Program-made: the position numbers and the translations under genes | Source of the DNA: Lysobacterales bacterium | Lineage (GTDB): Bacteria > Pseudomonadota > Gammaproteobacteria > Xanthomonadales > SZUA-36 | Reading direction: 5' to 3' | Length of the DNA: 36,718 nucleotides | Assembly: GCA_029859645.1 (NCBI GenBank) | Contig: JAOUCS010000023.1 | Span: 1-36,718, forward strand | Part shown: one piece after another, positions 16,207 through 24,471 of the stretch | Layout: each line of letters starts with the position of its first letter | Position numbering within the stretch: position 1 is the first letter of the stretch | The notes under the pieces: model-generated | What the model saw: only the letters and a program-made list of their open reading frames with translations | What the model was told of the DNA's origin: nothing | Database searches by the model: none

Positions 16207-17952
16207 ATGAATTCGTTTTCAATGCGCCTGCTCGCGGGCATTTACCTGGCTTTCACTGGCCTGACCGCGATCGCGGCAGATGATTGGGTGGAAGAAAGTA
16301 ACGCCAACACTCTGCAAGTGATGGAAGCCCAGGCCCGCATGTCACCTGAATCTTTTTCGTCGCTGGGGATCGAGTCAGTAGATGCCGAGGTCATGGATCT
16401 TGGACCGGAAATATACGAGCGTTCACAAGCCGCCTGGAAAGACCTGGTCGCAGTACTTGAAGAGCGTAAGAAAACAACCGAAAACCCGCGAGTTCTGCAG
16501 GATCTGGATATCCTGATCAAATCGCTCCATGACCAGATCCGGACCGATGAGCTTGAGCACAAGTACATGTTGCCGTATTACAACCTGTCGCAGACGTTGT
16601 ACTTCGGATTCCGCTCCCTGCTGGATCCGCGAAATGATCCGGCGCGCTACCCCGCTGCGCTTGAACGCCTGAAAAAATACACCGGCCAGGCAGAAGGCTA
16701 TCGTCCGCTGACCGACCTGGCTCGGGACAGAAGCTCAGAGCGCTTTTCGGTGCCAGGGCTGCTGGGGCCCTACCACGGAGAGCTGGAAAAACACCTGGGT
16801 AATGTCGAGCAATTCAAGGCAGGCCTGAACCAGGCATTCAGCGAATCGGGGCTGGAAGGCTGGGAGGAAAACCTTGCGCTGCTAACGGGCCAGCTGGATG
16901 ACTATGCGGAGTGGGTGAAACAGGAAATCGTTCCGCGCGGGCGCGATGATTACCGGCTGCCGGAAGAGGTTTACGCCGATAACCTGAAAAACTTCGGCGT
17001 GGACATGGATCCGCATCAGTTGATCCGCATGGCGCAACTGGGCTTCGCCGATCTGCAGATGCAGATGCAGTCCATCTCGACCCAAATTGCGAAGGAACGC
17101 GGCTGGGAATCCGCCGATTATCGTGATGTGATGGCTGAATTGGGTAAAGAACGAATTCCCGAGGCTGAGGTGCTCGATTACTACCGCAACATCCTGAAGG
17201 AACTCGAAACCATCATCCGCGATAACGAGCTGGTGACCCTGCCTGACCGGGAAGCTGCCATCCGTCTGGCGACAGAGGCCGAGTCGGCGGCCGCCCCCGT
17301 TCCCTTCCTGAGCCCACCGCAACTGATCGGCAACACCGGGCAACAGGGCGAATTCGTGCTGGTCACCCATTCACCCAACGAGGAAGACGGTGGAGAAGTC
17401 AGCGATTTCGGCAGCCCGGCGTCCACCTGGTCGTTGACCGCGCATGAGGCGCGCCCCGGCCACGAGATGCAATTTGCCTCGATGGTCGAAAGCGGCATTT
17501 CCCAGGCCCGTGTCATCTACGCCTTCAACAGCGCAAACGTCGAGGGTTGGGGCCTGTATTCCGAGGCCATCATGCAGCAATACCTGAGCCCTGAGGCCCA
17601 GTTGTTCGGGCTGAAGGCACGCCTGATGCGGGCAGCGCGGGCTTTCCTGGATCCAATGTTGAACCTGGGCCTGATTGGAAAGGAAGAGGCGATGGAATTG
17701 ATCACGCGGGATGTTGGGATATCAAAAGCGCTGGCCAACCAGGAAATTAACCGTTACACCTTCCGGGCACCAGGCCAGGCCACCTCCTACTATTACGGCT
17801 ACATGAACCTGATGTCGCTACGTGCTGAAGTGGAACTGCGCATGCGCGACCGGTTCAACCAGCGTGCTTATCACGATTTCCTGTTGCAGCAGGGCTTGCT
17901 GCCACCGGATATCCTGCGACAGGCAGTGCTCAGCGAGTTTGTTTCGCAGTGA
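16207..17952 (+). CDS. Exported DUF885-family protein, zinc-peptidase-like
   Basis: This 581-residue protein begins with a signal peptide (about 1-23, cleavage after a TAIAA-like site). It belongs to the DUF885 group: HEARPGH at 413-419 is a variant of the family's HEAxPGH zincin-like motif, followed by NVEGWGLYSE, whose Glu is a likely third metal ligand. The family is often annotated as M3-like or proline-specific peptidases but is poorly characterised. It should act in the periplasm or be lipid-free and secreted. AAGGA precedes the ATG. It ends 4 nt from the oppositely oriented outer-membrane protein gene with no terminator visible between them. The substrate is unknown. Confidence 0.82.
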   Translation: MNSFSMRLLAGIYLAFTGLTAIAADDWVEESNANTLQVMEAQARMSPESFSSLGIESVDAEVMDLGPEIYERSQAAWKDLVAVLEERKKTTENPRVLQDLDILIKSLHDQIRTDELEHKYMLPYYNLSQTLYFGFRSLLDPRNDPARYPAALERLKKYTGQAEGYRPLTDLARDRSSERFSVPGLLGPYHGELEKHLGNVEQFKAGLNQAFSESGLEGWEENLALLTGQLDDYAEWVKQEIVPRGRDDYRLPEEVYADNLKNFGVDMDPHQLIRMAQLGFADLQMQMQSISTQIAKERGWESADYRDVMAELGKERIPEAEVLDYYRNILKELETIIRDNELVTLPDREAAIRLATEAESAAAPVPFLSPPQLIGNTGQQGEFVLVTHSPNEEDGGEVSDFGSPASTWSLTAHEARPGHEMQFASMVESGISQARVIYAFNSANVEGWGLYSEAIMQQYLSPEAQLFGLKARLMRAARAFLDPMLNLGLIGKEEAMELITRDVGISKALANQEINRYTFRAPGQATSYYYGYMNLMSLRAEVELRMRDRFNQRAYHDFLLQQGLLPPDILRQAVLSEFVSQ

Positions 17953-17956
17953 GCAA

Positions 17957-19720
17957 CTACCAGCGGTAGCCGAAACTTGTCATGAACGAGTTTCGGGTTC
18001 CATTGACGCCGTAGAAGGCGTTGAAAGTCCAGTTTCGTCCGATGTCCTTGTTCACACCCAGCAGAAACAGGGTCTCCTCGATGTCGATGCCAATACCGAA
18101 TTCGACCGGATCAGGCCTCCCTTCGGGGTATAGCCTGCCCACTACCATTCGGTCGGTTTTCTGATATTGAACACCGGTCAGTACCTGCATTCCAATGTCA
18201 CCGAAGTCGTAGCCGACCATCCCGAGCAAAATCAGTGTGTTTAGTTTTGACTCAGTTTCATTAGTCAGCGCCCAGGCGTAAGTACCCGAGGCCGTGAAGA
18301 TCAGATTCTCATACTGCAGTCCGGTCGTCAGACCAAAGCCCAGCGTACTCCCTGTCGTCGAAGATGGAAAATCAACGAACTCCGGTAAATCTTCGCCGGT
18401 TTTCAGCTTGTAAAGCTTCTGAAAAGTAGGGGTAAACCTCAGCGTCACATCTGTATCCGTTTCCAGATGGCCGCCAACGACGCTTAGATTCAGGAATGGC
18501 AAAATCCACATGTCGCCCCGGACTTGTAAGCTCGTAATTTTACTGCTGAATTCACTGCCCAGCGCATCAATCAACGGAATATCCTCGACCACGGAAATAC
18601 CGCCAACGGTCACATCAAACAGGTCAATATCCGCATTCTGCCAGAGCCCGATCACACCAATACCATAGGTTTTCGGCAGTTCGAACCCTAGCTTGCGAAC
18701 TTCATCTGCGTAGAAAGGTAACTTGCGGCGCAGATCCAGCCTCACGGTCTCGGCAGCATCGAATTCATCAGTGATTTCCTGCCGGGTCCGGCTGGTCACC
18801 ACGATATTTTCCAACACGTCATCTTCGTCCAGTGGTGTCTGCCCATCCGGAGGAGTTGCCTCCCTTTCCGCCGGCGTTTTCAGACTTTCAGCATGTGCGA
18901 TGGCTATCGGAGTGGCTGATGGCTTGTCCACGAATAATTCGTCTGGTGCGGCCCGCCAGGCAATTTCGCCGAACTCTGAATGGCTGTATTTCAGCATCCG
19001 GCCCCAGGTATGAAGCTGCACCCATTTGCGTTTGTAGCGCAAAGAAAACTGCTCTTCCATCCAGTCAATGACATATCCACCCGGCTCATCAACTGCGCCG
19101 AAGCCCACAATTGACTTGAAGTCCCGATTTCGCACGCCGTCCCGCTCGATGGTTTTTTCAGCTGTGAACTCGATCCGGTTCAGCACACCGTCGATAATGT
19201 GCACTTCCCCAACCAGGAAAATCAACCAGCGCAGGCTACTGGGCACCCGCTCCTTGTCATAACGAAATGAGATGACCTCGTGACCTTCTTTTATTTCGCG
19301 AACCCGGAAACTCGTCGGGTCATACAAACGACGTTTCTTGCGAACATAGTTATCCTTACCCATGGTCACTTCCAGTGAGCGCTTGTAGCGCTTCAGGGAC
19401 TGCAGGGGTTGGTTTTCGAATTCAAAGTACAGGTCCCGGCCGTAATCCGTGTAGGGGTCGAATATCATCCGGAATCGTTCCGACCTCGGCACGCCTTCTT
19501 CGTCAATCGACTGGTAGTTCATCAGCATTTCCCAGTAGAGCCCCTGGCTCATCGGGAACAAGGCAATATCCAATACACGGGGACTGATCCCGCGGACCGT
19601 TAGCGGGTCGCTGTTGATGGGGCCAAGAAGTGGCGGCTCCGGCTCTTCCTGTGAAAAAACAGGGCACGATAAAATCACACTCAAGATGACAACAACAAAC
19701 CGAAAATTTCTATTGGACAT
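17957..19720 (-). CDS. Outer-membrane beta-barrel protein with N-terminal periplasmic domain
   Basis: This 587-residue protein has a signal peptide (MSNRNFRFVVVILSV, ending VFSQ) and a beta-rich periplasmic region of about 250 residues that resembles a LolA/LolB-like half-barrel only in general pattern. A charged Pro/Glu/Asp linker follows, then a C-terminal barrel of alternating strands ending in FGYRW, a normal BAM recognition end. In the linker, VLENIVVTSRTR resembles the TonB-box region of TonB-dependent receptors, but no plug domain was recognised. ATG 19720 (AGGAAAAG upstream) is chosen over TTG 19723. It is the last gene of the amidohydrolase-porin operon. No family was recognised. Confidence 0.75.
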   Translation of the reverse strand: MSNRNFRFVVVILSVILSCPVFSQEEPEPPLLGPINSDPLTVRGISPRVLDIALFPMSQGLYWEMLMNYQSIDEEGVPRSERFRMIFDPYTDYGRDLYFEFENQPLQSLKRYKRSLEVTMGKDNYVRKKRRLYDPTSFRVREIKEGHEVISFRYDKERVPSSLRWLIFLVGEVHIIDGVLNRIEFTAEKTIERDGVRNRDFKSIVGFGAVDEPGGYVIDWMEEQFSLRYKRKWVQLHTWGRMLKYSHSEFGEIAWRAAPDELFVDKPSATPIAIAHAESLKTPAEREATPPDGQTPLDEDDVLENIVVTSRTRQEITDEFDAAETVRLDLRRKLPFYADEVRKLGFELPKTYGIGVIGLWQNADIDLFDVTVGGISVVEDIPLIDALGSEFSSKITSLQVRGDMWILPFLNLSVVGGHLETDTDVTLRFTPTFQKLYKLKTGEDLPEFVDFPSSTTGSTLGFGLTTGLQYENLIFTASGTYAWALTNETESKLNTLILLGMVGYDFGDIGMQVLTGVQYQKTDRMVVGRLYPEGRPDPVEFGIGIDIEETLFLLGVNKDIGRNWTFNAFYGVNGTRNSFMTSFGYRW

Positions 19721-19741
19721 CAATCTTTTCCTAACCCGGAT

Positions 19742-21415
19742 TTATTCAAGTAACAGTACAAGGCGGGAGTTAAATCCGCTACTGCTGTCCTGCACCCCGT
19801 ACCTCGTATTCCAGATGTACCGATAATTCAGATTCACGTTGAAGAACGGAGTCAGCCACCAACTGATTCCTGCCGAGGCGATGTTCATATCTCCGCCTTC
19901 CACCAGGCCATCATTCAGATCCAGGTTGGACCAGCGCGCCGTGAGTTCCCAGGCCCCTTTCCCGCCCTGGTAAACGGAACGCGAAACCGGAATGTTACCA
20001 AACACACCGCTTTTCTTGTTGTAGGGTCGCATTTCACCGGTCAGGATCCAGGAGAGGCCGATCCAGTAGCCATCAAACCTCGGATTGTCCAGCTGCGGGT
20101 TGTCGACATAGGTCCGGGTGTATTCGGAACCCAGCCAGAACGGCCCCCGCCGCCAGGACAGCTCCCAGTTCAGGGTTTGTAGATCGTCTGCCGGCAGGAA
20201 GGTCGTGTCCTGATCAAAAGAAGTGTCCACGAATACCGGCGCCTTGTTGAATTCAGGTTCAGTCCGGTACCGGAATCCCTCTTTGGCGTTGGAATAGCGG
20301 TAGCCCATTCCCAGGTGCAACAAGCTGCTGTCGTCTTCTGTATGGAGCGGGGCCCAGGTCAGGCGCCCGACATACTGGGTGGCGCTCTCGTTGAAATCCT
20401 GGTCGGCATCGAACCAGTCATTGAACACGCCAATTCCCCACGAAGTGTGCCGCACGGGATCACTGCCGTTCCAGACGACGCCGACGTTGCGAGACGGCAG
20501 CATCGCATCGGAAACCGCACTGCGCTCTTGCATGTGGTTGAAGAGCATCGACTGCACCCGCTCGCCGGAGATCGGCTCTTTCTGCTTACCGATGCTCATC
20601 ACCGAGTTTTTCAGGAAAGGGATATCCAGCCGCCAGTCGAACCAGGCGACATTGTCACTTTCCTCGGTATCAAAACCCTTGTCAAAAGCGTTTGTCGCGC
20701 CAAATATTGTATACACCCAGGGCCTTTCAAAATTCAGCGTGCCTACGATGCCAAACCGAAAACCACGAACTTCACCACCGTCGAATTCGTCCAGGTTGCC
20801 CACCCTGCTCTCGCTGATTTCATCCTGGTGCAGCCAGTTCATGCGATCCAGCACCACGCCCGCGATGAATATTCCTGACACGGCCCTGGTCTCCCAGCGG
20901 TTCCACTTGCTGGTATCGGCGTAATCCAGTGGAATGGCCAAAGGCGGCGGCGTGTAGGCGAGCCACCCGGTCTTCACCGGCTCATCTTCGGGCTCGTCAT
21001 CGAACACTTCCAGCAAGCGGTTCTTCACTACAGCGCCATCGTGCACGGCAAACGTGGAGTACGATTTCGTATCCAGCATCACGTTGAAATTTTCGCGCGG
21101 GTCCTCGCGAAAAATCATGAAACTCGGAAGCTCGCCGAGATTCAGCTTACCGACAATAAATCCTCCGTTTGCGTTGACGACCTGTTGTGCTTCGTTTCGG
21201 GAAATCTTGTCCTCGGTCACCAATTCAAGCTTGCGATCACGGATCAGGATATTGACGACTTTGTCTTCGGATTCCCTGGCAGGGTCGATCAGGGTCACGT
21301 TGCGGACCAGGATGCTTTCGGGGCCCTGATTCTGCGCCATAGCCTGGGCTGCTACCAGCAGTAAACTTAACAGGGTAAGGATGAGACTGGCAGTGGTGGG
21401 TTTGATGATTCTCAT
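19742..21415 (-). CDS. OprP/OprO-like porin with barrel-less amidohydrolase domain at N-terminus
   Basis: The start at ATG 21415 gives a clear signal peptide ending AQAMA/Q and a 557-residue protein. Residues of about 40-130 read like an amidohydrolase beta-sandwich: ILVRNVTLIDP and VVNILIRDRKLELV match the N-terminal strands. After ANGGFIVGKL the chain goes straight to ELPSFMIFREDPREN and VHDGAVVKNRL, which match the C-terminal strands. The metal-binding TIM barrel that should lie between is absent. Residues of about 160 onward look like a phosphate-selective-porin (OprP/OprO) 16-strand barrel, ending RLVLLLE. It lies in an operon with a real exported amidohydrolase, so the domain may bind the same ligands. 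The TTG at 21427 is an alternative start. Confidence 0.8.
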   Translation of the reverse strand: MRIIKPTTASLILTLLSLLLVAAQAMAQNQGPESILVRNVTLIDPARESEDKVVNILIRDRKLELVTEDKISRNEAQQVVNANGGFIVGKLNLGELPSFMIFREDPRENFNVMLDTKSYSTFAVHDGAVVKNRLLEVFDDEPEDEPVKTGWLAYTPPPLAIPLDYADTSKWNRWETRAVSGIFIAGVVLDRMNWLHQDEISESRVGNLDEFDGGEVRGFRFGIVGTLNFERPWVYTIFGATNAFDKGFDTEESDNVAWFDWRLDIPFLKNSVMSIGKQKEPISGERVQSMLFNHMQERSAVSDAMLPSRNVGVVWNGSDPVRHTSWGIGVFNDWFDADQDFNESATQYVGRLTWAPLHTEDDSSLLHLGMGYRYSNAKEGFRYRTEPEFNKAPVFVDTSFDQDTTFLPADDLQTLNWELSWRRGPFWLGSEYTRTYVDNPQLDNPRFDGYWIGLSWILTGEMRPYNKKSGVFGNIPVSRSVYQGGKGAWELTARWSNLDLNDGLVEGGDMNIASAGISWWLTPFFNVNLNYRYIWNTRYGVQDSSSGFNSRLVLLLE

Positions 21416-21423
21416 TAACCAGG

Positions 21424-21591
21424 TCAAAGTCCCCGGCTTGCAGGCGCGACAATTCGTATTCTCTCCTGCATTCCCGTTTCAGCCATTCGTACTAGCTGAC
21501 CGTACCGCCAGGCTTCATCCTGGGCCAGGCCATTAGATACCCATAGCACCAGGGAATAGCAGATTGATAAGCTCAATCTACGGTTTTTCAT
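21424..21591 (-). CDS. Small exported protein, 55 aa, within the porin operon
   Basis: An ATG at 21591 opens a 55-codon frame ending at TGA 21424-21426. The product has basic residues MKNRR, a hydrophobic core (SLSICYSLVLWVSN) and a cleavage-like GLA/Q site. The mature part has about 32 residues, including AWRYGQLVRMAETG and ERIRIVAP. GAAGAGAT lies just before the start. It begins 19 nt after the OprB-like gene and ends 9 nt before the OprP-like ATG, filling what would otherwise be an unexplained 195-nt gap. The position and signal peptide make it likely to be real. No family was recognised; a periplasmic cofactor or processing partner of the porins is only a guess. Confidence 0.6.
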   Translation of the reverse strand: MKNRRLSLSICYSLVLWVSNGLAQDEAWRYGQLVRMAETGMQERIRIVAPASRGL

Positions 21592-21610
21592 ATCTCTTCA
21601 TACAAAATTG

Positions 21611-22909
21611 CTAGAACGCTAAACGCGCCCTGAGTCCAAAGACCCAAAGTGAATCATCCTCCGGATTCAGGGCTGGCTTCCTGATGTATTGAATGTCCGG
21701 TGTTATCGCCAGTTCTTTCCACAACTGAATGCGGTAGAACATTTCCAGCGTGTGCTGGTTATCCAAATCAGGTCCCCAGGTACTTTCGTTAGGCTTGCCC
21801 CAGTTGTAAGCCACACCCAGCTGGTTGCCACCTGGAACCGTCTGGTAGCCGAAGCCGCCTACCAGGCTTGTTTCCAACAGGCTGCCACCATCGTCCGCAT
21901 AGCCTGCGCGCAGAAAAGTAGTCCAGTGCTCGTTCACAAGCCGGCTGAATGATATGTTCGCACCCCAGCCGTCCGGCGTCGCCGCAGCCTTGCGCTCATC
22001 CGCGTGCCACAGAGTGAGGTGGACATTGTTCAGGAAAGCTGTTGCACGGGTCGAGTTCCAGCCAATCTCGAAATGGCTGAAATACTCGTGGTCATTGAAA
22101 AAAGTATCGAAGCCATCGCCCGGATTGGCGGGATCTGAATTGCTATCGGCAAAGCCTGCGATCATGTACAGATTGTCGTTCAGGTACCCGCCCAACCCCA
22201 GGCCCAGGCCTTCATTGGGTACCGGCATCGAAGCCGACCCGGTTGAAAATGCGAAGTTGAAAAAACCGGTCCACGGGCTGGCCAGCATATACACGTCGAC
22301 GTAATCAGTGACATCGACAAAGCCCCCGACAAACACCAGGTTGCCTCCCTTCATGCGTTGACGCCAGTAAAGGTTAGTCAGGCGGGCGCCCTGGTCGCTG
22401 AACGGGGGAAGGAACAAGCCATCATAGCCCACTTCAAATCCGAGACTGGCTGGTGGAATATTGCTGCCATAAGCATGGCGGTGCTCAACTTTCCAGATCA
22501 GCGCGCCGGAATTTCCCTCACCGTCGCTGGTGACTTCCCAGGATCCGAAGAAACGGTACATGCCGCCAAACGCATCGTCTTCGCCGGGGCTTTCAGTGGC
22601 TTTCAGATATGCAAATGAGTAATCACCACCCAGGCTGACGCCGTGGTCTTCCCGGATACGGTCTTTCCAGTCGAAGTATCCGCGAGCGAAGCTGCTCGGG
22701 AACATGGGCGTGACCTGGTTGGAATCGATATGCAGGCGGTTTTCGACCTGTTCCGGGCCTGCCAGGCTGCCGGGCCGATCGACGTCGATGCGCTCCGCGT
22801 CTTCCTGTGCGGCAACCTGAAACGACATGACCAGCGCCAATAGACCGGATAATCTGCTAGCCAGCGAATACTGTTCTCTATCGGTCATGGGGTAGCGCGC
22901 GCCTGGCAT
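21611..22909 (-). CDS. OprB-like carbohydrate-selective porin family protein
   Basis: This 432-residue protein has an N-terminal export signal (hydrophobic LSGLLALVMSF, cleavage near VAAQ) and an OprB-type barrel: GYFDWKDRIREDHGVSLGGDY at the start, GLGLGGYLNDNLYMIAGFAD in the middle and LEMFYRIQLWKELAITPDIQ near the end, closing with LRARLAF. OprB porins let sugars or other small neutral or acidic solutes cross the outer membrane. Beside an exported amidohydrolase and a second porin, it probably admits the substrate or product of that enzyme. ATG 22909 follows the amidohydrolase stop by 9 nt; ATG 22888 would give a shorter signal region and is possible. The transported solute is unknown. Confidence 0.87.
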   Translation of the reverse strand: MPGARYPMTDREQYSLASRLSGLLALVMSFQVAAQEDAERIDVDRPGSLAGPEQVENRLHIDSNQVTPMFPSSFARGYFDWKDRIREDHGVSLGGDYSFAYLKATESPGEDDAFGGMYRFFGSWEVTSDGEGNSGALIWKVEHRHAYGSNIPPASLGFEVGYDGLFLPPFSDQGARLTNLYWRQRMKGGNLVFVGGFVDVTDYVDVYMLASPWTGFFNFAFSTGSASMPVPNEGLGLGLGGYLNDNLYMIAGFADSNSDPANPGDGFDTFFNDHEYFSHFEIGWNSTRATAFLNNVHLTLWHADERKAAATPDGWGANISFSRLVNEHWTTFLRAGYADDGGSLLETSLVGGFGYQTVPGGNQLGVAYNWGKPNESTWGPDLDNQHTLEMFYRIQLWKELAITPDIQYIRKPALNPEDDSLWVFGLRARLAF

Positions 22910-22918
22910 ACTCGCCGG

Positions 22919-24295
22919 CTAGTTCAGCGTATTTTTGTAAATCTTTCCATCCTTCATGATGACGCGGATCGTTTCCGGGCTCTCCGGCCTGGGCTCAGCA
23001 TCGAACCACTTGTCACCGGTGCCGACTACCGAGAAATCTTCCAGCGGGTTTCCATCGATGATCAGGATATCGGCGTAAGCGCCCTCCTCGATAACTCCGA
23101 GTTTGCCCTCGGGATAAGGGTTTGTGAACTTGCCGGTCATGGCCGCTATTTCGCCACCGACCGAGGTCATTGCAACCAGCGATGTATGCGGACCGAAAAA
23201 CTCATGATTCAGGTGCTTCTCATAGGCGATCTGAATATTGCAGGCAGCCACCGTTCCGACGCAGTCGGTATGAAACCCGCGCTTTGCCGGGCATTTCCGC
23301 ATATTGTCGAGATAATCTTCGAAAGCCGCGCTGGCTGATTTTGCTTTGGCCAGGCTGGCAGGCACGTCCCTGACAGCCGGGATATCCAGCAATCCCGGGT
23401 CGAAAGCGGTCAGGTTGGTGGTGATGTAGGCGTTCTTTTCCTCCATCAGTTCCGAGATTTCACAATCAAACATGAAGCCATGCTCAATGGAGCGTACACC
23501 TGCATTCAGCGCGTTGATAATGGCTTCCTTCCGGTAGGAATGAGCCATCACATAGCTACCGTACTCGTTTGCAACCTGGACGGCCGCTTCGATTTCTGCC
23601 TGGGATCCGGCCAGCAATTGCCACGGATCGAAAGCCGAAACGACACCGCCTGACTGCATGAATTTGAGTTGTGTGGCACCCATCCGGAAATTATTGCGTC
23701 CATACTTTTGAACGTCAGCGACGCTGTCTACCTCCTGCGCCATGTTCAACCGACTGAAGTTGGATGACTGCCCGACCGGTGCCGTGTAATTCGCAAAATC
23801 CGCATGCCCGCCCCTGGTGCTCAGGAACGCACCCGAAGCATAGTGGCGCGGCCCGATGATTGTTCCGGCATCGATGGCGCGGCGTAGGCCGCCGTTAGCG
23901 CCTCCCGCATCACGAACGGTCGTGAAACCCTGCATCAGGTACATCTCGGCCATCTTGGCCCCGTGAATAGCCAGATCTTCCCAGGTGCTGTTCGCCTCCA
24001 TCGCCGGCAGCGTCGGGCCAGGCAGCATCAAGTGTGCATGGTTCTCGATAAAGCCCGGTAGCAGGGTGCGGCCACCGCCGTCCACCACCATTGCGCCGGG
24101 TGCGTCAATATTTCGTCCGACTTTGGCAATGAGGTTACCCTCGACCAGCACGTTGCCATCCATCAATTTGTTTTGCTTACCATCAAAAATTTTGACGTTC
24201 GTAAACAGCGTCTGGCTGGGGGTCGAATTCTGGGCAAACAGGACTGCCGGCAACAACATGAGGATCAAGGCAAATGCCCTACTGATTTTGGCCAT
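22919..24295 (-). CDS. Exported amidohydrolase, imidazolonepropionase/COG1228-like
   Basis: From ATG 24295 (AAGGAG 10 nt upstream) the protein has 458 residues and a signal peptide ending LFAQ. Its amidohydrolase features are complete: N-terminal sandwich strands (FTNVKIFDG), metal-binding His86 and His88 in ENHAHL, a probable carboxylated Lys in QLKFMQSGG, His in MAHSYR and IEHGFMF, a candidate Asp in FHTDCVGT, and a C-terminal EGAYADILIIDGNPLEDF. Exported relatives in this group include dipeptidases acting on Xaa-Arg, Xaa-Lys or Xaa-Pro bonds, so a cyclic amide or dipeptide is plausible. It is the first gene of the porin operon, divergent from an AraC-type regulator. A longer start at 24340 would spoil the signal peptide. 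Confidence 0.88.
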   Translation of the reverse strand: MAKISRAFALILMLLPAVLFAQNSTPSQTLFTNVKIFDGKQNKLMDGNVLVEGNLIAKVGRNIDAPGAMVVDGGGRTLLPGFIENHAHLMLPGPTLPAMEANSTWEDLAIHGAKMAEMYLMQGFTTVRDAGGANGGLRRAIDAGTIIGPRHYASGAFLSTRGGHADFANYTAPVGQSSNFSRLNMAQEVDSVADVQKYGRNNFRMGATQLKFMQSGGVVSAFDPWQLLAGSQAEIEAAVQVANEYGSYVMAHSYRKEAIINALNAGVRSIEHGFMFDCEISELMEEKNAYITTNLTAFDPGLLDIPAVRDVPASLAKAKSASAAFEDYLDNMRKCPAKRGFHTDCVGTVAACNIQIAYEKHLNHEFFGPHTSLVAMTSVGGEIAAMTGKFTNPYPEGKLGVIEEGAYADILIIDGNPLEDFSVVGTGDKWFDAEPRPESPETIRVIMKDGKIYKNTLN

Positions 24296-24382
24296 GTGTG
24301 GTTCTCTCCTTTCCGATGACTGCCAGATTGTATTCCACAAGGCTTCCGTTCCAGGTGAATAATCAGCCTCTAATTGATAATA

Positions 24383-24410
24383 TGCGCCATATATCGGGTG
24401 AATTGGCGCA
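24383..24410. promoter_or_regulatory. Inverted repeat TGCGCCA-N14-TGGCGCA between divergent genes
   Basis: Two 7-bp half-sites, 21 bp centre to centre (about two helical turns), lie in AT-rich DNA between the amidohydrolase and AraC genes. Their flanks (ATAATA and TTATG) extend the symmetry loosely. The position and spacing suit a regulator site controlling both directions, most simply the adjacent AraC-family protein. No binding data are available. Confidence 0.5.
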
Positions 24411-24471
24411 TTATGTCAATATATGAAGGGCTGAATTTAACTGGGCAGACATACCTGCGGAGCGTCACTGA

